Shown piece by piece: positions 42,704 through 51,618 of a stretch of 53,903 nucleotides of DNA. A program made the position numbers and the translations under genes. Each line of letters opens with the position of its first letter. The first letter of the stretch is position 1. Source of the stretch: a virus. The stretch is from positions 1-53,903 of IMG/VR virus record IMGVR_UViG_3300024346_000085; one strand, 5' to 3'. The notes beneath the pieces are model-generated. The model was not told the DNA's origin and made no database searches. It worked only from the letters and a program-made list of their open reading frames with translations.

Positions 42704-43927
42704 TTACTTTCTAACGATTGGTGCGATACCAGATACTGTAGCTTGTGGAGGTAGTACGATCTCATTAGGATCAACACTTACGTTCTTAGCTACTGATACT
42801 GCTAGGCCTTCATTGAAAAGAACCATACCATATCTTTCTCTGATCTTGATCTTCATGATGTCTCTAGCTGGATCATCCCACTGTTCTGACATTGGATCTT
42901 CTGCAACTACGATAGCACCTAAGTTAGATGTATCCATCATGATTATAGAAGTAGTTTTATTCACAGTATCAAACGGAACGTTTGGTGAAGGAATAATTCT
43001 TAATCCGCCAAATGGGAACAAGCCAGGCATAGTCATTGTAGACTGTTGCGTTGGAGCTCTTTCTGCTGGAGAAGGGTCCATTGCTGTAGGTCCTTGCATC
43101 TTACCTAGTGACTTCCATACATCTGGTGTATTAGGAGAAACGTTAGTTGGTAAGCCGTTGAACCATGCGCCTTGAGTACCACCTGATTGTAGAGCAAACT
43201 CTCTCAATACTGGATCCTTAAGGAATGTAGCCCATGCTAATGGGTGAACTAGACATACGTTTGGAGTAAATCCACGCTCTAGTGTCTTAGCATACATGTC
43301 GAATAAATCATCAACTGTCATTGAACCGTTACCAGCTCCAGTTAAATCTCTACCAGAAGTTCTACCGATTTCTGAGTTAGCAGGGTTAGAGTTATCAAAT
43401 ACAACAACACCTAGTCTGTTAATTAGATCGAAGATCTTTCTTTCTTTGTTTCTAGCCATTGCGTAGCCAGCTTGTCTTAAGTGAAGACCGATAATATCCC
43501 ATTGAGAATACTTGATCATTTCTTCAGTAACCTTAAGTGCAAGACCTGATTTACCAATGTTGGCTGTTACAGTACCGTTACCAGTCTGGATTCCGAATTC
43601 AGGATATTCCTGACCTTCTGCCATATCTAGTTGAATACCGCCAACTGCACCCATAGTGCCGAATGTAATAGTAGATCCATATCCGTCATAATCAATTCTG
43701 CTTAGTAAGCTTGTACCGATTAGGTTAGGTTCTACTGCTTCCTGTACTACCTCTGAAATAACACGTTTAAATGTTAAGGGTGAGCTAGGAGTTGAGATTG
43801 CATCCTGAATACTTGTTTTGCAACCATCTGAATTAATACCACCGTTACGGAATGTATATCTTAAGTCAGCTATTTCGTCTTTGATCTTTAACTCTGCTGG
43901 AGTCCAGTGATCTCTGAATTTAAACAT
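42704..43927 (-). CDS. Major capsid protein (HK97-fold type)
   Basis: A 407-residue protein placed after protease/scaffold and the probable decoration gene, with its own strong AAGGAG ribosome site and a terminator right behind. Recognisable features are the N-terminal helix, the SPLTFKRVISEVVQEAVEPNLIGT segment that resembles the N-arm/E-loop entry of large-phage capsid proteins, a long spine-helix-like region (EEMIKYSQWDIIGLHLRQAGYAMARNKERKIFDLI), and a P-domain-like C-terminus ending GMVLFNEGLAVSVAKNVSV. Size fits an HK97-fold shell protein without large insertions. Cleavage of the N-terminus by the co-encoded protease is possible. It forms the icosahedral shell. Confidence 0.88.
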   Translation of the reverse strand: MFKFRDHWTPAELKIKDEIADLRYTFRNGGINSDGCKTSIQDAISTPSSPLTFKRVISEVVQEAVEPNLIGTSLLSRIDYDGYGSTITFGTMGAVGGIQLDMAEGQEYPEFGIQTGNGTVTANIGKSGLALKVTEEMIKYSQWDIIGLHLRQAGYAMARNKERKIFDLINRLGVVVFDNSNPANSEIGRTSGRDLTGAGNGSMTVDDLFDMYAKTLERGFTPNVCLVHPLAWATFLKDPVLREFALQSGGTQGAWFNGLPTNVSPNTPDVWKSLGKMQGPTAMDPSPAERAPTQQSTMTMPGLFPFGGLRIIPSPNVPFDTVNKTTSIIMMDTSNLGAIVVAEDPMSEQWDDPARDIMKIKIRERYGMVLFNEGLAVSVAKNVSVDPNEIVLPPQATVSGIAPIVRK

Positions 43928-43941
43928 TATAATCTTGCTCC

Positions 43942-44892
43942 TTATCTATTTTGAAGATTAATTCTTACTAGACCGTAACCAGCTGAATAAACTAGTGTGT
44001 CTGATTTTCCTTCTGATGCTGTTCCCGGCATTTTTTCAAGGTCACCAAAGTTATCGTATCTAGTACGTACTCTGTCTAGGTAATCTCTTACTAGTCTTAG
44101 ATCTGTACTAAGTACCTGACCTATTACTTCAGCAGGAGAAGTTGTTGTACCATAACCGTATCCAGAATCATCAGCAGTAATTACAAAGTTAGAATCTTCA
44201 TCATAAGTTACGAACATACCTGATTTAACTGTACCAGCAGCAGCGATCATAGATCCCATACCAGCAAAAGGTGCAGCATCATAAGTTGCTTTGTTTTCTA
44301 CTAAAGGTAATTCGATTTGATAATCACAAACGAATGCCACTTTATTCTGTAGACTAAAATTATAAGTATTGAAATCAACTGGGTTTTCGCCATTACCACC
44401 TGGATGTGCCCAGTAGTTATATGAAGAAACACCAACTGGATTAGAGATAGTGATACCTTGTGCTAGAGGAGCTCCGCCAGCGATGTTGAACAATGATTTA
44501 ACAACAGGTTCTCCATCTGTGACAGCAACTAAGTTAGCGTTATTAGCGCCACGTCTAACATCATCAATTGTATATTTTGTTAATCCTGGTAATGCATCTG
44601 CTGACGCTTCACCATTAGCATCGAAGTCTGCTTTATATGCAGCAGCTTGCTTCTTAAGACCTGCAGGTACGATGTAACCATCGCTATCCATTGCAACAAC
44701 TTTACCACCAGAAAGTACAAAGTACTCTTCGAAGTAAACATTGAATCTTACCGCAGCAAGATATGGAGCAGGCATAAATTCACCAGCAGGTCTAATGCCT
44801 TCTGAGAATTCGAAATTTGGTGTAATGTGGCCACGGTCATCATAAAACTTATGCTTGAACGGTCCAACTTGACTGTATGGGTTATTTGCCAT
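43942..44892 (-). CDS. Probable capsid decoration/stabilisation protein
   Basis: A 316-residue protein encoded between the protease/scaffold fusion and the major capsid gene, the usual place of head decoration proteins (lambda gpD position). It is beta-rich with Gly/Ala/Asp turns: VYFEEYFVLSGGKVVAMDSDGYIVP resembles the SPY/beta-tulip-type start of small decoration proteins, and GMFVTYDEDSNFVITADDSGYGYG followed by IGQVLSTDLRLVRDYLDRVRT looks like the K-value/exchange loops typical of these domains. The length exceeds lambda gpD (110 residues), so extra domains are present. GGAG ribosome site. The role is inferred from position and strand pattern. Confidence 0.6.
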   Translation of the reverse strand: MANNPYSQVGPFKHKFYDDRGHITPNFEFSEGIRPAGEFMPAPYLAAVRFNVYFEEYFVLSGGKVVAMDSDGYIVPAGLKKQAAAYKADFDANGEASADALPGLTKYTIDDVRRGANNANLVAVTDGEPVVKSLFNIAGGAPLAQGITISNPVGVSSYNYWAHPGGNGENPVDFNTYNFSLQNKVAFVCDYQIELPLVENKATYDAAPFAGMGSMIAAAGTVKSGMFVTYDEDSNFVITADDSGYGYGTTTSPAEVIGQVLSTDLRLVRDYLDRVRTRYDNFGDLEKMPGTASEGKSDTLVYSAGYGLVRINLQNR

Positions 44893-44908
44893 TATTTATT
44901 GTCTCCAA

Positions 44909-46648
44909 TTATGCAAATGTAAAATTATCTGGAAGCTTCTTAGCGTCTTCTAGATCTTTTAAATATTTTCTAGCGGCACTAAAGCCTTGCTTCTTAAAGA
45001 TGTTCTTGTACTCAGATTTTACAACATCGATATCTAACAATACATCATCTGCACTATCTTCAACATTGTCTTCAACTGATCCATCTTCATCTGATAATTC
45101 GCCAGAATCATCTGAAGCATCTTCAATATTTACAGAGGTATCCGTGACTTTATCTTTATCAGACTCATCAGTAATGGTTTCCTCTTTAGAAGTATCTTCT
45201 TCCTGCTTAGCAGCAAGTCCAAGGTCTTCTAGTTTATCGTTTAAAGAGTCTAATGTTCTAGATTCAAGCTTACCTCTATAGGTAGCATCTTCTAGCTTAT
45301 CTTCTTTATTTAGAATTTGATTTATCATAGCTGACTTATACTTGTCAGTCAATGCATCTATCTCTTTTTCTAGGCCTGCAACTTCCGCTTCTAGAATTTC
45401 GTTTCTTTGACCCAAGAATGAGTCGTTAACCGTGAATGAATCTTTTAGTTGATCAACCACCGCTACAGTAACTTTAGCAGCTACACTGTCAGCAAGTTTG
45501 TCATAATCAATTCCGACATCATCAGTATCTGTACTATCAGAAACATCTTCATCAGTTTTAACTGAATCAAGTAGTTCTTTCTTAGCATCTTCGATAGATA
45601 TGTCTTTACCAAAAAGATTTGCAAATTTACGATCAAGCACTTCTCTGGCTTCATCTAAGTCTTTAGAGTCTTCTGCATCTGATAAGATTTCATATGCAGC
45701 AATAATATGTGCTTTATCATTTACTGGAACAGCTTTGTCATTCGCAAAAAGGTATGACGTTTTTCTAAGCTTTCCGTACTGCTCATCTTCTAGAGCAAAA
45801 CTATTAAGACCTAGAGCTTTTAAAGTGTCGGAAACAATACTCTTGTCCGAAAGAATATCCTTTAACTTTTTCTTCAATTTATTAACTCCTTTTTTTTCTT
45901 CTACTTCAAAGTCCAGAATCTCAAATTTCCCGTTAGAGAAAATTTCTTGATTAGCTTCGTCGTTGATTACTTCACTGACAGCGTTTTTATCTGCTGGAGT
46001 GTTGACGTATGATACCTCATTAAACTCCATTTTGCCACCTATAAGAAAAGCTTTTTCGCCATCATATGTTTCGCCTCTCCAGTGGTTACACCTATCTTCG
46101 TAGTCAGTAGAGTCATCTTGGGTCATTTTATCTGTACCACAGATACTACAAACCGCTTTGTCGACACCACCTCCGATTGAGACAGTTAGATATCTTTTAT
46201 CCATCACTTTTTCGATGGCTTCAGAATCAGTTATTTCAGCAACTAATTCCACGTGACCTAAACCCTTGTATCCTTTCTTCTTGAAGTCTTTATTCTTCTT
46301 GACGAAATCTAGTATAGCATCGACACCATCTACTGGGTCTTTAACGTCTTTAACGTCTGCTACTATTTCAGGGTAGTCTATATATTTAGCCTTAAGTACT
46401 CTACCTACAGCATCTGCATTAGAGTCATGAGCAACCATTACAGGCTTACTGTATGGCTCTACAAATGACTTAACTCCTGATTTCATTCCATGTGGGGTAT
46501 AGAAAAAGTTATTAGCATTTACTATACCAGAATGAGAAGCTTCTATTTTAACCTTAATACTTTTAATGTCTGAATCCTTAGATGCATCCATCAACCTAGT
46601 ATAATCGGCGTCATTTAATTTTAATGTTATTTTAAATTTGTTCTTCAT
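44909..46648 (-). CDS. Prohead protease fused to scaffold domain
   Basis: A 579-residue fusion. Residues about 30-225 are protease-like: ASHSGIVNANNFFY, KPVMVAHD with His74 as catalytic His candidate, GHVELVAEITD (His132), and RYLTVSIGGG with Ser157 as nucleophile candidate, then the FNEVSYVNTPAD closing strand. An inserted zinc-knuckle-like set, Cys167-x2-Cys170 with Cys187-Asn-His189, sits before WRGETYDG, as in several phage proteases. From about 250 to 579 the protein is highly charged and mostly helical, with a coiled coil near 413-460 and a very acidic Asp/Ser/Glu stretch at about 485-540, as expected for an internal scaffold. It shares a TAATG junction with the portal. The scaffold part should be removed during head maturation. 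Confidence 0.82.
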   Translation of the reverse strand: MKNKFKITLKLNDADYTRLMDASKDSDIKSIKVKIEASHSGIVNANNFFYTPHGMKSGVKSFVEPYSKPVMVAHDSNADAVGRVLKAKYIDYPEIVADVKDVKDPVDGVDAILDFVKKNKDFKKKGYKGLGHVELVAEITDSEAIEKVMDKRYLTVSIGGGVDKAVCSICGTDKMTQDDSTDYEDRCNHWRGETYDGEKAFLIGGKMEFNEVSYVNTPADKNAVSEVINDEANQEIFSNGKFEILDFEVEEKKGVNKLKKKLKDILSDKSIVSDTLKALGLNSFALEDEQYGKLRKTSYLFANDKAVPVNDKAHIIAAYEILSDAEDSKDLDEAREVLDRKFANLFGKDISIEDAKKELLDSVKTDEDVSDSTDTDDVGIDYDKLADSVAAKVTVAVVDQLKDSFTVNDSFLGQRNEILEAEVAGLEKEIDALTDKYKSAMINQILNKEDKLEDATYRGKLESRTLDSLNDKLEDLGLAAKQEEDTSKEETITDESDKDKVTDTSVNIEDASDDSGELSDEDGSVEDNVEDSADDVLLDIDVVKSEYKNIFKKQGFSAARKYLKDLEDAKKLPDNFTFA

Positions 46649-48531
46649 TATTTAGATCCTATAAGGACATTATTTACATAAACGTTTAATATGTCAATAG
46701 TTTTGTCTACGATGGTAGTTATTTTAATAGTATTAAGTGACTTAGAACTTAAGTCATCACACATTCTAGTTACTGCATTCATAACTTCTCTTTCTAGATT
46801 CTCGTCCATATATTCAGATGAATCCATAATTCCACTAGTCATTCTTCCTACAGAATAGTCTGAGAATAATCTCATTGCCTTAATAGATATTCTATCTAGG
46901 CTTTCACCATTTTGTATAGATCTAATTAGAGAGGTAGAAATATAGTCCCTTGTCTTCTTATTCTTTGGACTAGTTATACTAGCTGCAGATTTCTTAGCAC
47001 CTTGTGCTTTAGTATTCTTAGTCTTTGTATTTCCAGACTTAGTCTTCTTAGTTGTAGAACTACTTGAACTAGACTTCTTAGGTGTAGAAGATGATCCTCC
47101 ACTCGCCCCTGCTGGTCTTGGTGTAGCTTTAACTATTTTAATCTGTTGCTCAGCCTGGAACTCATTGATCTGATTTTGTCTATTGACCTCTAGTTCATCC
47201 ATATACTTCTGACTTCTATAGCCAGATGTTTCCCTCATCTGCTCTTCTGTTAGAGGTTCCTTACCTATGAATTCTCTAGCTTCATTATGTAGTGTAAGGC
47301 CAGAGTTCATCATATTAAGTGCATGACTTTCTTTCTTAATCATCTCATCAGTACTTGTATTTCTAAGTGTTAAGAACACTCTATCTTCGGCTGATATTTC
47401 AAATGGGTGAGCATATTTGCCAGTCTCTAATAGAAGCTCATCAAACATTTCTCTTGTTATAAGGTCTTCCATTTCTACCTGATAATCAATTACTGAATCA
47501 GCAAGTGATGCTGAAAGCACTTCACCTGTAGCTCTACCTGTTGTATCTCCATCACCGAAGTCAATACCTGACATTCCTAAGCCTGCATAAACACGCTTCT
47601 TGAAGTGATCAAGATATGATTCTACTCTTAGTGCTAATGATTCTGAACCTATGGCATTAACCTCAACTCTTTCAGAGGTAACTAATCCACCATTATCCTC
47701 TATGTTAGCTAGAAGCTGAGTAGCAGCTGAAACTTCAGATACTCCATTGGGCATAGTTCTAGCTGGATTCTTATCGGTACCAACCTTCACATGTATTATA
47801 GGAAATAATGACTTATATATCAAAGTCTCTACAGATTCCTCTATTCTTCTTAATGCTAGAATATCATCCTTAACAGCCTCTAATGGAGGTGTTCCCATTG
47901 TGTAGCCTGTACGCTTATCGTAGGCATCATGAATAATATTGTGCTCAGGGAAGTCCCTATACTTATTACCTGTTATATGTTGTCTAAATTTCTTACCTTC
48001 ACCAGATTCATTAATCTTGGTTTCTATAGTTTCTGGAGCTAAGTTGAACCATGCCGCTATTGGTTCTACTTCTTTAACGCCTCTATATAATCTCATCTTA
48101 CCAGATGAAGCCGACTTCTTTCGTACCTTAACTATGTAAGCGTTATGAAAAGTAATTATATTCTTAGCTGTCTCTCTTAGGAGCTTTCTGAAAGGTATTC
48201 TAGATACGTATGCTATCTCATCTAGTCTTCTCTTAACGTATGCTAAGTTCTCTGCATTCTTACTGGTTATCTCATAGCCTTGCTTAAATACAAGTGTCTT
48301 CTTCTTTTGGAACGCTCTAGATACTAATGCTTCAGTATCAATTATTCTTCCGTATTCATACAGATCATATTCATGTCTTATGAAGTTCTTGTTACCATAC
48401 CTTCCACTATTAGCAAAAAATGAAGTCGTAGGATTCCTCACCCTATGTAAGGTGAGACTCTTAATCTCATCACTTATATCTGATGTCTTACTTAGAGCTC
48501 TATAGTTTGTCTTGTGTATAATGTTAGTCAT
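46648..48531 (-). CDS. Portal protein
   Basis: A 627-residue protein with the sequence style of portal proteins of large myoviruses: an N-terminal RRLDEIAYVSRIPFRKLLRETAKNIITFHNAYIVKVRKK segment (wing), EPIAAWFNLAPETIE, FPEHNIIHDAYDKRTGYTMGTPPLEAVKDDILALRRIEESVETLIYK (stem/clip region), YAGLGMSGIDFGDGDTTGRATGEV and DLITREMFDELLLE. The C-terminus (about 470-540) is an unusually Ser/Lys/Thr-rich linker of low complexity followed by a helical tail. It forms the twelve-part ring at the DNA entry vertex. Position between terminase and protease supports this. The low-complexity linker is longer than I would expect. Confidence 0.82.
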   Translation of the reverse strand: MTNIIHKTNYRALSKTSDISDEIKSLTLHRVRNPTTSFFANSGRYGNKNFIRHEYDLYEYGRIIDTEALVSRAFQKKKTLVFKQGYEITSKNAENLAYVKRRLDEIAYVSRIPFRKLLRETAKNIITFHNAYIVKVRKKSASSGKMRLYRGVKEVEPIAAWFNLAPETIETKINESGEGKKFRQHITGNKYRDFPEHNIIHDAYDKRTGYTMGTPPLEAVKDDILALRRIEESVETLIYKSLFPIIHVKVGTDKNPARTMPNGVSEVSAATQLLANIEDNGGLVTSERVEVNAIGSESLALRVESYLDHFKKRVYAGLGMSGIDFGDGDTTGRATGEVLSASLADSVIDYQVEMEDLITREMFDELLLETGKYAHPFEISAEDRVFLTLRNTSTDEMIKKESHALNMMNSGLTLHNEAREFIGKEPLTEEQMRETSGYRSQKYMDELEVNRQNQINEFQAEQQIKIVKATPRPAGASGGSSSTPKKSSSSSSTTKKTKSGNTKTKNTKAQGAKKSAASITSPKNKKTRDYISTSLIRSIQNGESLDRISIKAMRLFSDYSVGRMTSGIMDSSEYMDENLEREVMNAVTRMCDDLSSKSLNTIKITTIVDKTIDILNVYVNNVLIGSK

Positions 48532-48538
48532 TTAGTTC

Positions 48539-50314
48539 CTACTCTTTTAATAGATCTAGTGTGTCCCTTAAGTTATCTATGGTTCCACAGTTTAATTGTA
48601 TAGGTTTATTAGTTATATTTCCAGAGAAACCAGATACATTAAGATCTATAGGATCTCTTGCATTAAGTCTAGCCTTAGCTTCTGCAGTAGGATTAGTTGT
48701 TATAGTACTGCTTCTTTTTGGTGTTTGGTATTCAGTTGGCAATGTGTCTGACTCTAGCTTCTCTGATATAGCTCTTCTGAATGATACATCATCGGTAGTA
48801 TTAAATGTAAGCACCTCTTCTATTATTCTACTTATCTCAGCATCAAGACTGTTCTCGTTCTGGCCAAATATAAGTACCTGCTGATTGTCAGCTACTACTA
48901 GATCATCTATGTTTGTCCTAGGAGACTTGGTAGCTCTTGGATCAAGGCCTTCACCCTTAAGTACGTCTTCAGCTACCTGTATGGCATTATTAATTATTGG
49001 ATCCATGTGAGCATTCTTTATAAACTCATTCATAGAGCATTCAAAGAAGCTTAGTCTTGGATTAGCTGAAGGTCCTTCATTTGGAGTTAATAATATAGCT
49101 ATGTCTTCGTCTTTAGATTCTACTATGGTAGTAGTAGAATTAAAGGCATCACCTATTACAGATGCTATATCATCAGTTGTGAATGGCTTAGTTTTTCTAT
49201 TAACTGACCTATAATCACTGTCCTGCTCTCTACATATTTCATCTAGAGCTGTTGCCTTAGACTTGTTTTCTATCATAGCCATAAGTAGATTACTAACCAT
49301 TATTAGTTGAAATAATGCTTCTGCCTTTTCTACAATATTGTTTCCACTTCTTTGTGGCTCACATAGTAGATAATCTTTAACACCTAATAGGTCTTCTATT
49401 GAAGACTGTAGAGATGCTGCACTAGACTCAATTACTAATGCTGCTTGCTCAAATGTTTTCTTAGCTGAGTCAGTCATACCTCTACCGGTGGACTTAACAT
49501 CATTATGAAGTTTACTAACCACTCCGCTATAGTCTTCTGGGTTATCTTCCTCTATGCCTAATAACTTAAATTCCTCTGCTGTTAGCTGATCCTTAAGATT
49601 ATATGTAGTTGGTATATTATCAACAATAGATCTTATTGCCTCTAATAAACATCCAACTGGACTTAGGCCATATTTAACTAGTGCTACAATAAACTTTAGT
49701 AGTGATGATATTATTGAACCTATTATACCCATTATAAAAGATAGTATTGAGAAGGATGCTAATAGTAGTCCTGACATAAGTTTAAGTATAGCTGCTAGTA
49801 TTATGGCAAGTATCTTTATTAGATCTGGTATACATACGAAGGATAGCATATAGGTGAACTGACAAAAATTAGGTCTATCTACATCGAAGAAGGCTTTTAT
49901 GTCTTCTATGAACTTACTCACGCTGCCCCATATATCTCCGAATACTTTATCCATATCAAAGCTAGGTAACTCTCCCAGATCACAATTAATACAGTCGTCC
50001 TGCATTCTTCTTCTTACGGAGGATGTTATTGAGTTTGCTACCTGGTCTGGCTTAGAGGTATTCGACCCAGTGGTTCCAAGTTCTACTTCATCAACGTCTT
50101 GAGAGACATTACTTGAAGTCTTCATGTCGTCAGATAGTTCTGTTAGTAGTGCTTCATATTCATCAGCCTGAGCAAACATTGCAATAGGTATAACCTGAAG
50201 ACAATTATCGTTCTCTAATGCTTTTGAGAATGCATCAATTATCCTTTGAGCATGAAGCAGTGCTTCTGAAACACCCATATCTGTTTCTGATGTAGTCGGT
50301 GTAAAATTATCCAT
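48539..50314 (-). CDS. Unknown virion-region protein with long membrane-like segment
   Basis: A 591-residue protein not recognised. Its central part (about 152-214) is an almost unbroken hydrophobic stretch long enough for two to three membrane helices (FTYMLSFVCIPDLIKILAI, ILAAILKLMSGLLLASF, LSFIMGIIGSIISSLLKFI). It is flanked upstream by two Cys at 108 and 111 (CINC), with Cys151 and Cys161 inside it. The N-terminal 100 residues and the C-terminal 350 are charged, helical and soluble-looking. It has no clear ribosome site, starting six bases after the preceding stop codon begins. Head-gene clusters rarely encode such a segment; it may be an internal head protein ejected into the membrane or a head-assembly anchor. 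Function unknown. Confidence 0.6.
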   Translation of the reverse strand: MDNFTPTTSETDMGVSEALLHAQRIIDAFSKALENDNCLQVIPIAMFAQADEYEALLTELSDDMKTSSNVSQDVDEVELGTTGSNTSKPDQVANSITSSVRRRMQDDCINCDLGELPSFDMDKVFGDIWGSVSKFIEDIKAFFDVDRPNFCQFTYMLSFVCIPDLIKILAIILAAILKLMSGLLLASFSILSFIMGIIGSIISSLLKFIVALVKYGLSPVGCLLEAIRSIVDNIPTTYNLKDQLTAEEFKLLGIEEDNPEDYSGVVSKLHNDVKSTGRGMTDSAKKTFEQAALVIESSAASLQSSIEDLLGVKDYLLCEPQRSGNNIVEKAEALFQLIMVSNLLMAMIENKSKATALDEICREQDSDYRSVNRKTKPFTTDDIASVIGDAFNSTTTIVESKDEDIAILLTPNEGPSANPRLSFFECSMNEFIKNAHMDPIINNAIQVAEDVLKGEGLDPRATKSPRTNIDDLVVADNQQVLIFGQNENSLDAEISRIIEEVLTFNTTDDVSFRRAISEKLESDTLPTEYQTPKRSSTITTNPTAEAKARLNARDPIDLNVSGFSGNITNKPIQLNCGTIDNLRDTLDLLKE

Positions 50315-50317
50315 AAT

Positions 50318-50902
50318 TTATATTGTCGCCGCTATCCTTAGGTTTGGTGGAACGTCAGGTGTGTTTAGTATGGCTATTTTCTTAGCCCTTAGATTTTTTG
50401 TGATACCTTCTTTATCTACAGATATTATAATCTTATTCTGAGTTATATTAGATATAGCACCAGTTGTATTAACTGCTGGTGAAGGTACTATTGTGCGTCT
50501 CCATGTGAATGAAGCTGCATTGTTTGCTATCTGTGTATCTAGAACTGCGTTAGGTAACGTATTGGGAGTACTACTAGCAGCCGTAGAGTATGAACCTATT
50601 TGTACCGATGTGGTACTACCAGGTGCACTTGAAATGTGTGTATGTGGTGTCTCTGGATGTGTATGTTGAGGGATACTATGTGTATGAGGAGTTATGGGAT
50701 GTGTATGTTTCCTCAATGCACTACCTAGAGCTGTGAGCTTACGCTCTACTTCATTACAGAAGGTTTCTACTTTTTGCTCATAAATTTTAGAATCAGATAC
50801 TGCAGAGAAGTCTTCAGCCGCATACTGATATATTTCCATATATAGTTCTGCTCTTTGTTTCTGCATATAGCTAGACATGCCTGACTTATTAAATGTAGAC
50901 AT
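50318..50902 (-). CDS. Small protein with period-seven His-Thr-His array
   Basis: A 194-residue protein with a helical N-terminus (residues 10-62, RAELYMEIYQYAAEDF and ETFCNEVERKLTALG), then four His-Thr-His triplets at residues 66-68, 73-75, 80-82 and 87-89, exactly seven residues apart and separated by Pro-containing spacers. The rest is Thr/Ser/Asn/Pro-rich with beta strands (ITQNKIIISVDKEG). HxH motifs bind metal along the axis of trimeric fibres such as T4 gp37, so a metal-stabilised trimeric stalk is the natural reading. It lies between terminase and portal genes with TAATG coupling. No family recognised. Confidence 0.7.
   Translation of the reverse strand: MSTFNKSGMSSYMQKQRAELYMEIYQYAAEDFSAVSDSKIYEQKVETFCNEVERKLTALGSALRKHTHPITPHTHSIPQHTHPETPHTHISSAPGSTTSVQIGSYSTAASSTPNTLPNAVLDTQIANNAASFTWRRTIVPSPAVNTTGAISNITQNKIIISVDKEGITKNLRAKKIAILNTPDVPPNLRIAATI
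50636..50707 (-). repeat. Codons for four His-Thr-His repeats, period 21 bases
   Basis: These 72 bases encode four His-Thr-His triplets with an exact spacing of seven residues (21 bases) between triplet starts. Spacer residues vary (PITP, SIPQ, PETP), so the array is conserved at amino-acid level rather than being a recent DNA duplication. Confidence 0.8.
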
Positions 50903-51180
50903 TAGGTACTCTTATTAATTATCTCTGATGCTTTAGCTTTAGATCCAGCTCTAACTATCTTTAGACATTCCATAAACATATCGAATGTTATAAAGTCCTT
51001 ATTTGGATCATTACTTCTATCTCCGAATACGTGGTCTATAGAAGAAGAAAGATCAGAGTCTTTATTATTGACCCTGACCTTTACTCCGGATAGATTGTCG
51101 TACAATGTCTTTTTTATATCCTTTAAGTCTTCTATTCCTTCACTGAAGTCAGATAGATAATCTTCTGTTTCTCTAGTCAT
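50902..51180 (-). CDS. Small hypothetical protein
   Basis: A 92-residue acidic protein, helical at both ends (TRETEDYLSDFSEGIEDLKDIKKTLYDNL, then FITFDMFMECLKIVRAGSKAKASEII) with a short beta segment (VKVRVNNKD) between. It starts three bases after the previous stop and shares the A of its stop with the start of the His-Thr-His protein. No family recognised. Position in the packaging/portal group suggests a small head-vertex or head-completion protein, without direct evidence. Confidence 0.6.
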   Translation of the reverse strand: MTRETEDYLSDFSEGIEDLKDIKKTLYDNLSGVKVRVNNKDSDLSSSIDHVFGDRSNDPNKDFITFDMFMECLKIVRAGSKAKASEIINKST

Positions 51181-51183
51181 AGT

Positions 51184-51618
51184 TTACTCATACTCTAGAT
51201 TTATTTCTATATTAAGCACTTCATTAAGAGGAGTCTTAGAAGTTATTAGTAGCCATAAAGATATAAAGTCTCCTGCCATAGGGCTAGGATATGTATAGCT
51301 ATTAAAGTTTGGAAGCGCAGAAAACGCTTCTACTCCTGGCTCACTAGTGCCAACTATAGTTTTAACTGAGAACATGTCTTCTATTCCTTCTTCAGAAACA
51401 GATGCCCTTACATAGCTAACTACTTCACCCGGTGCTACAACTATGTAGTATTTTCTAACTATTTGCTGCAACGGATCGACTGTAATATAATGTTCGGATA
51501 GCTGACTCAACTCAATCAAGCTTTCTGAAAGAGGATCAAAATAGCATATGCCTACAGCATTATCTACCATCTCATTAGTTACCGTAACTGTATTTACTGA
51601 TTGTGCTATGTTTGTCAT
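51184..51618 (-). CDS. Small hypothetical beta-rich protein
   Basis: A 144-residue protein starting in an ATGA overlap with the terminase stop codon, so translation is coupled to terminase. Alternating strands (NTVTVTNEMVDNAVGICYF, HYITVDPLQQIVRKYYIVVAPGEVVSYVRASV, FISLWLLITSKTPLNEVLNIEINLEYE) suggest a small beta sandwich. It is not recognised. Being next to terminase and the His-Thr-His protein, it may belong to the same head-vertex or fibre-like assembly. Confidence 0.6.
   Translation of the reverse strand: MTNIAQSVNTVTVTNEMVDNAVGICYFDPLSESLIELSQLSEHYITVDPLQQIVRKYYIVVAPGEVVSYVRASVSEEGIEDMFSVKTIVGTSEPGVEAFSALPNFNSYTYPSPMAGDFISLWLLITSKTPLNEVLNIEINLEYE

Noticed and set aside
44877-45281. Plus-strand 134-residue Ser-rich open frame opposite the scaffold region
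   Set aside because: It is antisense to the acidic Asp/Ser-rich scaffold part of the protease gene; its Ser/Leu-rich composition is the mirror of Glu/Asp codons, and it has no operon context.
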